Part shown: positions 18,661 to 26,838 of the stretch, piece after piece
Layout: every line of letters begins with the position of its first letter
Position numbering within the stretch: position 1 is the first letter of the stretch
Assembly (NCBI GenBank): GCA_050296935.1
Contig: JBNKRV010000290.1
Coordinates: 60,429 to 124,428 of the forward strand
Direction of reading: 5' to 3'
From: Saccharicrinis sp050296935
GTDB taxonomy: Bacteria > Bacteroidota > Bacteroidia > Bacteroidales > Marinilabiliaceae
Length of the DNA stretch: 64,000 nt
Position numbers and translations under genes: made by a program
The notes under the pieces: model-generated
Database searches by the model: none
The model's input: only the letters and a program-made list of their open reading frames with translations
Told to the model about the DNA's origin: nothing

Positions 18661-19362
18661 TTATTCTACAAATTTATATCCCACACCTTTGATGGTTTTA
18701 ATATGATCCTGACCGATTTTTTCTCTTACCTTACGGATATGTACATCAATAGTTCGATCTCCAACAATGATACTGTCTCCCCAAACTGCGTTGTATATTT
18801 CATCACGCATAAATACTTTATCTGGTTTTGAAGCTAACAGATTCAATAGTTCAAATTCCTTTTTCGGCAGCACTAGTTCCGAACCTTTGTTAATGATAAT
18901 GTACTTTTCGCGGTCAATTACCAAATCGCCAATAGTAATCACATTCGATTTATTTTCAGCAACATTGCTGCCTTCAGATTTATATCTTTTTAATAGAGCC
19001 TTAACTCTCGAAATTAAAACCTTGGGTTTAATGGGCTTTGCAATGTAGTCATCTGCTCCGGCATCAAATCCTGCTATTTGCGAGTAATCTTCACCACGGG
19101 CAGTTAAAAATGCAACAATAGTATTTTTTAATTCCGGAATTCTTTTAAGTTCTTCACAGGTTTCAATGCCGTCCATTTCCGGCATCATTACATCCAATAA
19201 AATTAAATGCGGAAGTTCTTTTTTAGCAATGGTAAGTGCAGCATTCCCATTATTGGCAGTTAATACCTGAAATCCTTCTTTCTTTAAGTTGTAACTGACA
19301 AACTCAATAATATCCGGTTCATCATCTACTAATAATAATTTAAAATTGTTTGCTTCTATCAT
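18661..19362 (-). CDS. OmpR/PhoB-family response regulator
   Basis: 233 residues. The receiver domain (residues 1-120) has the acidic pair DDEPD, the phospho-acceptor Asp near residue 53 in LLDVMMPEMDG, and Lys in DYIAKPIKPK. The C-terminal winged helix (about 145-230) contains LPKKEFELLNLLASKPDKVF, SIIVGDRTIDVHIRKVREKI and IKTIKGVGYKF. It follows a histidine kinase gene on the same strand by 119 bases and is divergent, across a repeat-filled gap, from a PiT phosphate transporter. PhoB is thus a natural guess, but no PHO box was identified, so the symbol is withheld. Confidence 0.93.
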   Translation of the reverse strand: MIEANNFKLLLVDDEPDIIEFVSYNLKKEGFQVLTANNGNAALTIAKKELPHLILLDVMMPEMDGIETCEELKRIPELKNTIVAFLTARGEDYSQIAGFDAGADDYIAKPIKPKVLISRVKALLKRYKSEGSNVAENKSNVITIGDLVIDREKYIIINKGSELVLPKKEFELLNLLASKPDKVFMRDEIYNAVWGDSIIVGDRTIDVHIRKVREKIGQDHIKTIKGVGYKFVE

Positions 19363-19481
19363 TTTTTAAAGCGTTATATATAATGAGAGCCAAGATACAT
19401 AATTGCCCTCCTTAAATGTTTTTACAGGGTTAATTATATGTTACTAAATCGTTAATAATAGATTCTGATTTATAAATATAT

Positions 19482-20516
19482 CTATGATTTTCCTTTATCC
19501 AAAGTTAAAGTAAAACTTGTTCCGGATCCATAGGTGCTAGTAACATTTATGGTTTGATGATGTGCTTCAATGATGTGTTTCACAATGGCTAACCCAAGCC
19601 CTGTACCTCCCTGTTCTCTCGAACGACTTTTATCTGCACGGTAAAAGCGTTCAAATATCCTGGGAAGATCCTTTTCTTTAATGCCAACGCCGTTATCTTT
19701 CACTTCTATCAAATATCGGTTGTCCATATCGTAATGGTTAATGATGGTTTTACCACCATTTTTACCGTAGTTTATAGAATTTACAACTAGGTTGCTAAAT
19801 ACCTGAAAGAGTTTCTGCTTGTCGCCAATAACCATTAATTGTTTTTCTCCGTTTTTGTTTAGTTTTAAATCAATGCTTTTTTCAACAGACCTTATCTCCT
19901 GTAAGTCAAAAACATCCTCAATAAGTTGAAATAGATTAAATTCCTCCGTTTGAAGTTCTAACTCACCAGATTCTAATTTTGAAATGGATTCCAGATCTTC
20001 AATTATAGATATCATCCTGTCAATACTTTTTTCGGTGCGATGCAAATAGAGCATGTTAATATCTGCATCTTCAATTCCACCATCCAACAGGGTTAATATA
20101 TAACCCTGAATATTAAATACCGGTGTTTTTAATTCGTGAGAAACATTGCCTAAAAACTCCTTGCGGTATTTTTCCATTTGCTTTAGCTGCTGAATTTCTT
20201 CTGCCTTTACCTGCATCCAGTCAGCAACTTCCTTATTTACCTGGTAAAAAGGATCCTTCACAGGTTGCGCTTTTTCTTCCGGATGGGATTTAAAGTGATG
20301 AATACTCTTGTAAATGGGTTTTACTTTTGATTTAATAAAGCTGTTGATAAACAATCCGGCATATAAAGCATAGATGGTAATTAAAGCTGGTATGCTTATT
20401 ACGAGTGATAGGGTGATATTGGATGAAAAGAAATTAACCAGAAAAAATAGTAGGGTGAAAAAGAAATACACACATGTAGATATTAATGTGATTTTTTTTG
20501 AAGTTATATCTTTCAT
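19482..20516 (-). CDS. Membrane sensor histidine kinase (PhoR-like)
   Basis: 344 residues from ATG 20516; an in-frame TTG at 20537 is a weaker start. Two membrane helices lie near residues 9-30 and 36-60 with almost no periplasmic loop. HisKA contains the phospho-acceptor His near 125 (FLGNVSHELKTPVFNIQGY). HATPase motifs follow: N box VFSNLVVNSINYGKNGG, G1 EVKDNGVGIKEKD, F box RIFERFYRADKSRSR, G2 GGTGLGLAIVKHI. It should phosphorylate the response regulator encoded next. Small periplasmic sensing area fits PhoR-type kinases that read transporter state through partners (inference). Confidence 0.93.
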   Translation of the reverse strand: MKDITSKKITLISTCVYFFFTLLFFLVNFFSSNITLSLVISIPALITIYALYAGLFINSFIKSKVKPIYKSIHHFKSHPEEKAQPVKDPFYQVNKEVADWMQVKAEEIQQLKQMEKYRKEFLGNVSHELKTPVFNIQGYILTLLDGGIEDADINMLYLHRTEKSIDRMISIIEDLESISKLESGELELQTEEFNLFQLIEDVFDLQEIRSVEKSIDLKLNKNGEKQLMVIGDKQKLFQVFSNLVVNSINYGKNGGKTIINHYDMDNRYLIEVKDNGVGIKEKDLPRIFERFYRADKSRSREQGGTGLGLAIVKHIIEAHHQTINVTSTYGSGTSFTLTLDKGKS

Positions 20517-20600
20517 TGGTTTTGTAATTAATATCAATAGTCGTATTGATTTAGTACAGATCGCTCAAGACTCACTGCTTAATATTCTTAAAAACTGAAA

Positions 20601-20627
20601 TCAATAATTTTAATCGAACTCAGGCTA
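20601..20627 (+). repeat. Family 1 half repeat (copy G)
   Basis: AATTTTAATCGAACTCAGG matches the right end of family 1 repeats. Almost the same 25 bases recur at 37981-38005, including the leading ATCAATAATTTTAA, so this solo-end form may itself be a repeated unit. Confidence 0.6.
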
Positions 20628-20658
20628 ATCGAACCGGAATAATATTGACTGTTTATCT

Positions 20659-20810
20659 AATTAGTGTTCGTCTATAAAGTTCAACTAATGCGTTGTTGTT
20701 CAAAATCCAAATCCTCATATACGTTTAGTATACTGCGGTTTGAATTTTTCACACGCCTTGTATTTAAACTTTATAATCCAAACACCCGACTTTATAGACA
20801 GGCACTAATT
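20659..20810 (+). repeat. Family 2 dispersed repeat, copy 1
   Basis: Inverted ends TTAGTGTTCGTCTATAAAGT and ACTTTATAGACAGGCACTAA enclose about 110 bases that include CAAAATCCAAATCCTCATAT, a GCGGTTTGAATTTTTCACAC segment and CCAAACACCC. The same order of segments recurs at 45674-45806, and a shortened form at 34722-34763. Its last bases join directly to a family 3 element. Confidence 0.7.
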
Positions 20811-20952
20811 AGTGCTAGCCGGAAAACATTGTCTTTGATAAGAAAAGTTTAAATATGAGGCCTTCGCAGTTTTAAAAATCCGGTGTTTACTTTCGTAAAT
20901 AACTTTCTTCAAAACAAGGGTATCGAAATTATTGGACTTTTCTTGCAGAGAC
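20804..20952 (+). repeat. Family 3 dispersed repeat, diverged copy
   Basis: Begins CACTAATTAGTGCTAGC and shows the family 3 segment order: GATAAGAAAAG, ATATGAGGCCTTCGCAG, TTTACTTTCGTAAAT, then GGACTTTTCTTGCAGAGAC. Closer copies are at 32527-32680 and 42786-42938. The shared TTAGTGC end links families 2 and 3. Confidence 0.55.
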
Positions 20953-21165
20953 TTCTTAATATTAAGTTAATATTAAGTGTTGGCTACATATAAATATATC
21001 ATTTGTTTTACCATTCGCATTGCTGTACATTTAAACCTTTATGGACGTTTTGTATTATTGTTGTTGTGCCAAATTTAAAGTATTTGGAATTGAATATTAG
21101 AATAAAATTTAAAACTTCACATAATCTTAATATACAACACGGGTTACTGTATCGTATGGGCACCT

Positions 21166-21173
21166 TATATTTG
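21166..21173 (+). promoter_or_regulatory. Probable -7 box of the phosphate transporter
   Basis: TATATTTG matches TAnnTTTG exactly, 17 bases before the ATG at 21191, leaving a very short leader. No good TTTG box was found upstream, which could mean activator dependence. Confidence 0.5.
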
Positions 21174-21190
21174 CAGTCAAATAATTATAA

Positions 21191-23455
21191 ATGGATAACA
21201 TATATCTCATCGTATTTCTTTTAGTTGTTTTAGGAGTGATTGACTTGGTAGTCGGAGTTTCAAACGATGCGGTTAACTTTCTTAATTCAGCGATTGGTTC
21301 TAAGGTATCCAAACGCAAGTATATTTATATGGTTGCCAGTGCTGGTATTATTTTAGGAGTAATGTTTTCCGGAGGCATGATGGAAGTAGCCCGTAAAGGA
21401 GTTTTTAATCCGCAGTTTTTTTATTTGAATGAGTTGCTGATTATCTTTTTGGCAGCTATGATTACTGATGTTATACTGATTGACATTTTTAATACGTTTG
21501 GATATCCAACCTCAACAACTATTTCAATAGTTTTTGAACTACTGGGAGGCGCTTTGGCTTTGGGATTAATTATTATAGGAGGAGAAAACCCGGATCAACT
21601 TAATATCGGTCAGTTGATTAATACAGAAAGTGCTTTGGTAATATTGATAGGTATTGTGATTTCAATAATACTAGCCTTTTTAACAGGTACGTTTTTTCAG
21701 TTTCTGGCCCGGCTGGTATTTACATTTAGGTATAAGAATAAATTCAAGACTTTATTTTCTGTAGCTGGAGCAGCCTCGTTAACCGCGCTTATATTTCTCA
21801 TTCTGAAAAAGGAAATATTTTTTGCAAATTTATTATATGGTTCTGCTGAAAGTCTGGTTGAAAATAATTTAATGATGCTTTTAGGTATTGTTTTTAGTGC
21901 ATCGTTCATTTTATTTTTAGTGCTTTCGTTTTGGTTAAATGTAGATATTCCAAAAGTAGTTGTATTCTTTGGAACTTTTACGTTGGCTTTATCATTTGCT
22001 TCGAACGATCTGGTGAACCTAATAGGTATTCCACTTTCAGGTATTGAAGGGGCTAAATCTTTTATGGATTCGGGTAATAATAATGCATCCTTATTTCTGA
22101 TGAATATATGGGAGGACGGACTCTTAAATAATATTCTGGGTGAGAATTTTTATAAGTTGGCGTTTCTCATTTCGGGGCTTATTATGGTGATTACTTTGTT
22201 CACATCCCGCAAATTAAGAACAGTAACAGATACAGAAGTATACCTGGGCAGGCAAGGAACAGGTTACGAATCTTTTGAGGCTTCTCAGTTTTCGCGTATG
22301 CTGGTATGGCGATTTTTGCAAATATTCAATAAGGTAAGAGGAACGCTTCCTGCAAAAATGGTTTCCGGAATTGCAAATAGATACGAACGAACAAAGGCTA
22401 TCAAGGAAACGTCTGATCAGGTTGTTTATTTTGATACGGTTAGAGCGAGTGTGAATCTGGTTGTGGCCAGTATTCTGGTGGCAATAGGAACCTATTTCTC
22501 CACCCCCTTATCTACAACCTTTGTGGTTTTTATGGTTGCCATGGGAACTTCTTTGGCTGACCAGGCCTGGGGACGCGAAAGTGCTGTATACCGGATATCA
22601 GGTGTGTTATCGGTTTTGGGTGGCTGGTTTATAACTGCAGCTATTGCTTTTATCGGAGCGTTTGTAATTGCCATTTTTATTTGGTGGGGAAAGATTTATG
22701 CGATTGTTGTATTAACCTTGGCCGTTGTTTTTTCATTATACCGAACTACAATCTATCATAGAAAACAGTACAAGCAAAAAAAAGATTTGATCAGTAGATC
22801 AAATCAAAAGACCATAGAAACAATTGGATCTATGGTGGATTTAGGAAAAAACAGGATTAGAAAGCATATTATTGAAACATCGAAGATTTATATGCTGATT
22901 ATACAGGGTTTTGTAGATGAGAATTTAAAACAGTTAAAAGATACCAGAGAAAAAGCTGAATTATTGAAGAAGGAGGCCAAATCAACTAAGAACGAATTGT
23001 TCAATAGTTTTACACAGGTCGAAAGTGGTTCTTTTGATGCCGGGCATTATTTTATTCAGGCTTTAGATTACCTGGGAGAGACAACAAATGCATTATTGCA
23101 GATTACCGAACCGATTTGTGAGCATGTTGAAAATCAACATAAAGGCTTGTCTGATTCTCAGAAAGAAGATGCGCTGTTGTTATTAGAAGAAGTTGCCGGA
23201 TTTTTCAATTACCTGATTCATATAGAAAAAGATAGTAAGTTTGATTCTGTGCCAGATATAGTTGAGAAACAAAAATATATTCTGGATTTAATAGAAGACT
23301 TAAGAAAAATCCAGCTAAAAAGGTTAATGGATAAATCAAAAAATTCCAGATCAAGTATTCTGCTGTTGGAATGCTATGCAGAATCCAAAAATTTGATTTT
23401 GTATACCATTAATTTACTGAAGTCACATCGCGATTTCTATCTGAATTCGCATTAA
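21191..23455 (+). CDS. PiT-family inorganic phosphate transporter with PhoU-like C-terminus
   Basis: 754 residues. The PiT signature appears twice, as expected of the inverted-repeat fold: GVIDLVVGVSNDAVNFLNSA near residue 15 and FASNDLVNLIGIPLSG near 275. Around a dozen membrane helices extend to about residue 520 (GGWFITAAIAFIGAFVIAIF late on). The last 220 residues are soluble, helical and charged (KTIETIGSMVDLGKNRIRKH, LGETTNALLQITEPICEHVE), resembling PhoU-like helical bundles fused to PiT proteins in Bacteroidota. It should import phosphate with a cation. Divergent position from a two-component system suggests phosphate-linked control (inference). Confidence 0.92.
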   Translation: MDNIYLIVFLLVVLGVIDLVVGVSNDAVNFLNSAIGSKVSKRKYIYMVASAGIILGVMFSGGMMEVARKGVFNPQFFYLNELLIIFLAAMITDVILIDIFNTFGYPTSTTISIVFELLGGALALGLIIIGGENPDQLNIGQLINTESALVILIGIVISIILAFLTGTFFQFLARLVFTFRYKNKFKTLFSVAGAASLTALIFLILKKEIFFANLLYGSAESLVENNLMMLLGIVFSASFILFLVLSFWLNVDIPKVVVFFGTFTLALSFASNDLVNLIGIPLSGIEGAKSFMDSGNNNASLFLMNIWEDGLLNNILGENFYKLAFLISGLIMVITLFTSRKLRTVTDTEVYLGRQGTGYESFEASQFSRMLVWRFLQIFNKVRGTLPAKMVSGIANRYERTKAIKETSDQVVYFDTVRASVNLVVASILVAIGTYFSTPLSTTFVVFMVAMGTSLADQAWGRESAVYRISGVLSVLGGWFITAAIAFIGAFVIAIFIWWGKIYAIVVLTLAVVFSLYRTTIYHRKQYKQKKDLISRSNQKTIETIGSMVDLGKNRIRKHIIETSKIYMLIIQGFVDENLKQLKDTREKAELLKKEAKSTKNELFNSFTQVESGSFDAGHYFIQALDYLGETTNALLQITEPICEHVENQHKGLSDSQKEDALLLLEEVAGFFNYLIHIEKDSKFDSVPDIVEKQKYILDLIEDLRKIQLKRLMDKSKNSRSSILLLECYAESKNLILYTINLLKSHRDFYLNSH

Positions 23456-23573
23456 ATTTTTACGACGATTACTGCAAGTTATAAAACAGGTAACTAGATA
23501 AAGTCAGAGATCTTCATTAATCCCTATAAAACCTATGCGAAGGTGTGGGGTAATCTCAATGAAAAGACAAGCC

Positions 23574-23606
23574 ATCTGCAAGATTTATTTCTTGCAGATT
23601 TTTTTA
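23574..23606 (+). terminator. Rho-independent terminator after the phosphate transporter
   Basis: Stem ATCTGCAAG / CTTGCAGAT with loop ATTTATTT followed by T7, 118 bases past the transporter stop. Confidence 0.85.
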
Positions 23607-23638
23607 TGCCCATTTCACAACAATAGTATTAACATCAG

Positions 23639-23692
23639 ATCGATTATAATTAAAGAGCTAAGATTTAATGCAAATCTAATCGAACTCAGGTT
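23639..23692 (+). repeat. Family 1 short diverged repeat (copy H)
   Basis: Starts TCGATTATAATTAAAGAGCT, like the inner left end of family 1, and ends AATCGAACTCAGGTT. Only about 54 bases separate the two ends, so the internal hairpins are lost. Confidence 0.55.
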
Positions 23693-23849
23693 GCTTAAAA
23701 TACCATACGAGTATCTGCCTTATCATCTGTTGAACTCACTTAGGAATCAAACTTAAATCTTAAAGTTAATCCAATATTAAATAAACCTTAACCTCATCAA
23801 ATAGTAATAAAAAACACGACTTGTGTTAGATGTGTAAAATGCAGAAAGC

Positions 23850-23865
23850 CAGTACTATAGTACTG
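23850..23865 (+). promoter_or_regulatory. 16-bp perfect palindrome upstream of TonB receptor
   Basis: CAGTACTATAGTACTG is a perfect palindrome 201 bases before the receptor start, in an otherwise unstructured leader. A CAGTACTAT half recurs in an inverted repeat at 43809-43832. A dimeric regulator site is possible. Confidence 0.4.
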
Positions 23866-24012
23866 TTGTGTAGTTAATGATTACTTCATATACCCTTAAT
23901 GTTTACTTATCGCCAAGCCCGATATTCAGACATATTTTTGCTCCAGAGATTTTAAATAAGAATCAAGTTTAAAAGCGCATTAAGATCCTAACCACACACA
24001 GGAGGCAATTTA

Positions 24013-24054
24013 ATGAAGCTAAGAAATAAGAAAATTAATAAATGGATCAAATGA
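24013..24054 (+). CDS. Possible 13-residue leader peptide upstream of TonB receptor
   Basis: An ATG at 24013, 7 bases after a strong Shine-Dalgarno-like GGAGG (24001-24005), encodes the basic peptide MKLRNKKINKWIK and stops at a TGA overlapping the receptor ATG at 24051 as ATGA. Shine-Dalgarno sequences are rare in Bacteroidota, so their presence is notable. It may couple translation or attenuate the receptor gene. Chance cannot be excluded for so short a frame. Confidence 0.4.
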   Translation: MKLRNKKINKWIK

Positions 24055-26798
24055 AACAAAGGGTATTTGTTGTTGTGCTGTTTTTAATATTGGGAATGGG
24101 AACAAGCTTTTCGCAACAAGGATTTTTAAAAGGAAAGATTACCGACAAGGAAACGGGAGAAGAACTTGTGGGTGCAGCAGTAATAATTGATGGAACCACA
24201 ACAGGAACCATCTCTAATTTTATGGGTGATTACGTGATGCCTCCACTAGATGAGGGAACATACACCATCAGGGTGCAGTATATTTCATACGACCCGCAAG
24301 TATTTAATAACATTATAATTAAAGGTGGAGAAGAAACCCTGCTGAATATTCAATTGGCACCAGCTACCATGGATATTCAGGAAGTAGCGGTAGTGGCCAG
24401 AGCCAATAGGGAATCGGAAAATATGCTTTTAATGGATCAAAAAAATGCAGTTGTAGCCATTCAAGCTATCGGAGCTCAGGAGTTAACCCGAAAAGGAGTT
24501 AGTGACGCGGAAGGCGCAGTGACAAAAATATCAGGTGTTTCTAAGCAAGAGGGTGTTAAAAATGTATTTGTTAGAGGTTTAGGTGATAGATACAACGCAA
24601 CTACATTAAATGGTTTTCCGGTTCCGTCAGAAGATCCGGAGTATAAAAATATTTCACTTGACTTTTTTACCTCCGACATCATTAAGTCGGTTAATATTAA
24701 TAAGGCATTTAATAGTGAAATGACCGGGGACATCGGAGGGGCAGAGATCAATATTAATTCAAAAGAATTAATAGGAGATTCAGAACTAAATGTTGGCATC
24801 TCAGGATCTGTAAATACAGCATCAATGAGTGAAAATTTTCTAATCCCTGATGGGGTCAGTAAGCTTGGATTTGCACAAAATACAAAAAGCCCATCGGATG
24901 GAGGGAATTATGCTTTCAAAAATTCATTAGATCCTTCAGTACAGGATTTTCAGATGGGGAAAAGTGTGGGTTTATCAGGAGGTAAACATTATAATGTGGG
25001 AGCCAATATGAATCCACTGACTTTTTATATTATCGGAAACTACTCTAATGATTATAGCTTTACTGATGGTATCACTCGTGAAACCATTACAGATGGTACG
25101 ATTTTCCGCGATCAAACTACAAAGAAATATAAGAAAGAGTCGTCACACCTGGCCATGACGAATTTAACTTACAGCTTTAATAATTTTAGTATTACATATA
25201 ATTTACTGGGAATTCATACTGCCAGGGAGGTGTTAAGTGATGATTATGGTAGAAATGGAGAGGTGTTTCAAGCTGCTGAGGAGGAAAAAGGATTAGTTAG
25301 AAGACAGCAGATTAATGAGAATACTTTATTAGTTAATCAATTACAGGTTAAAAAGGAACTCACCGATAGATTAACCGCAAATGTAGGAGTGGCCTATAAT
25401 TACTCTAACGGAAAGGAACCGGACAGGCGTGTGAATTACTTATCATATGTTGGAAATAATAGCTTAGAGCCTTTACGAGGATCTGGGCGTCAGCATAGAT
25501 ATTTTGGTGATTTAAAGGAAAAGGATTTAAATACATCAGCCAATGTAATCTATAAACTGACTGATAGTCCGGATAATAGTTCATCGATACAAATAGGTTA
25601 TAAGGGCCGTTTTTTAACAGATGATTATCAATCGAATAGTTGGGATAATACCAGAACCCAATCGAACTTACCTCAATTTGACATGAATCATTTCTCTTTA
25701 GATGAAATTTTTAATCAAGAGGAACTTGAATCTGGCCATTTTCAGAACAAAGAGTATAATGTATCCACGTATAATGTTGACAAAACAATTCATTCACTAT
25801 ATACTGATTTAAACTATCAATCAGGAGAAAACTTCATCTTTAACTTAGGGTTAAAAGTGGATGATGTTAGTCTTGTAGTAGATTATAATGTGAATGATGG
25901 CGCAAAAAGAAATTCTAACTCACTTGATGAATTGTATTTCCTTCCCAGTCTTAACATGAAATATGACCTTAATGCAAAAAGTGCATTAAGATTAGGGGCA
26001 AGCAGAACCTATACATTACCCCAATCAAAAGAAATTTCACCATTGCTATACGAAGGACATCAGTGGAGTTCACAAGGAAATCCTGATTTGTTTCCTTCAG
26101 TTAATTATAATGTAGATCTGAAATGGGATTTTTACCTGACGCCAGGTGAGTTAATTTCCATATCCGGTTTTGGTAAAATAATTTATGACCCTATTTCCAG
26201 GGTTGAGATTAATAGTGCAGGAGGATTCCTTTCTTATGCAAATATTGCAGATAAAGCAACATTAACAGGAATTGAAATTGAGATTAGAAAAGACGTTTTT
26301 TCTTTTTCTGATTTGGATAATGCGAATTGGAGTAAAAAGCTTAGTGCAGGGGTTAACTTTTCATTTATTAGCACAGGAGTTGAAGTTGGAAATCAAAGTG
26401 GTGGAAATCAATCATCCGTTCCATTGGATTTCACTAATACAAAAACAGAGTTAGAAGGAGCTTCACCCATATTGGGCAATGCAGATTTATCCTATCAATA
26501 TAAGAAAAATGATTTTGGATGGAATAGCTCGGTGGTTCTGAATTACTTCAGTGATCGTATTTACTCTGTTGGTGTAGGCGGTTTTAATGATGTGGAAGAA
26601 AACGGACTTGTTACCCTTGATTTTGTATCCTCATTTAAATTTAAAAAGCACCTGGGAATCAGCTTTAAAGCGAAAAATCTTTTAGATCCGGAATTCAAAT
26701 TAACACGAAAAGCAAGTGTTTCAGACGCTAAACCTATTGTGTTAAGTAAGTATAAAAAAGGAATGTCTTTAAGTATGGGAATATCCTATCAATTTTAA
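24042..26798 (+). CDS. TonB-dependent outer-membrane receptor
   Basis: 918 residues from ATG 24042, or 915 from ATG 24051, which gives the neater signal peptide MKQRVFVVVLFLILGMGTSF. Residues about 25-110 are a carboxypeptidase-D-like beta-sandwich (GKITDKETGEELVGAAVIID), then a plug domain (VKNVFVRGLGDRYNATTLNG, then IKSVNINKAFNSEMTGDIGG), then a beta-barrel ending in an aromatic residue (LSMGISYQF). The substrate is unknown; the partner gene downstream is a beta-helix lipoprotein, not a SusD. Position after a phosphate transporter and two-component system makes phosphate-related uptake a reasonable hypothesis. Confidence 0.93.
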   Translation: MDQMKQRVFVVVLFLILGMGTSFSQQGFLKGKITDKETGEELVGAAVIIDGTTTGTISNFMGDYVMPPLDEGTYTIRVQYISYDPQVFNNIIIKGGEETLLNIQLAPATMDIQEVAVVARANRESENMLLMDQKNAVVAIQAIGAQELTRKGVSDAEGAVTKISGVSKQEGVKNVFVRGLGDRYNATTLNGFPVPSEDPEYKNISLDFFTSDIIKSVNINKAFNSEMTGDIGGAEININSKELIGDSELNVGISGSVNTASMSENFLIPDGVSKLGFAQNTKSPSDGGNYAFKNSLDPSVQDFQMGKSVGLSGGKHYNVGANMNPLTFYIIGNYSNDYSFTDGITRETITDGTIFRDQTTKKYKKESSHLAMTNLTYSFNNFSITYNLLGIHTAREVLSDDYGRNGEVFQAAEEEKGLVRRQQINENTLLVNQLQVKKELTDRLTANVGVAYNYSNGKEPDRRVNYLSYVGNNSLEPLRGSGRQHRYFGDLKEKDLNTSANVIYKLTDSPDNSSSIQIGYKGRFLTDDYQSNSWDNTRTQSNLPQFDMNHFSLDEIFNQEELESGHFQNKEYNVSTYNVDKTIHSLYTDLNYQSGENFIFNLGLKVDDVSLVVDYNVNDGAKRNSNSLDELYFLPSLNMKYDLNAKSALRLGASRTYTLPQSKEISPLLYEGHQWSSQGNPDLFPSVNYNVDLKWDFYLTPGELISISGFGKIIYDPISRVEINSAGGFLSYANIADKATLTGIEIEIRKDVFSFSDLDNANWSKKLSAGVNFSFISTGVEVGNQSGGNQSSVPLDFTNTKTELEGASPILGNADLSYQYKKNDFGWNSSVVLNYFSDRIYSVGVGGFNDVEENGLVTLDFVSSFKFKKHLGISFKAKNLLDPEFKLTRKASVSDAKPIVLSKYKKGMSLSMGISYQF

Positions 26799-26838
26799 AT
26801 AAAACAGAAACAATTTTAATATTTAAATTTTAAAAGAA

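Noticed and set aside
20374..21224. Several short plus-strand frames before the phosphate transporter
   Set aside because: They cross repeat families 1 to 3 and the opposite-strand kinase; no signal peptide, domain or start context.
23535..23756. 73-codon frame after the phosphate transporter
   Set aside because: It runs through a strong terminator hairpin and a family 1 repeat.
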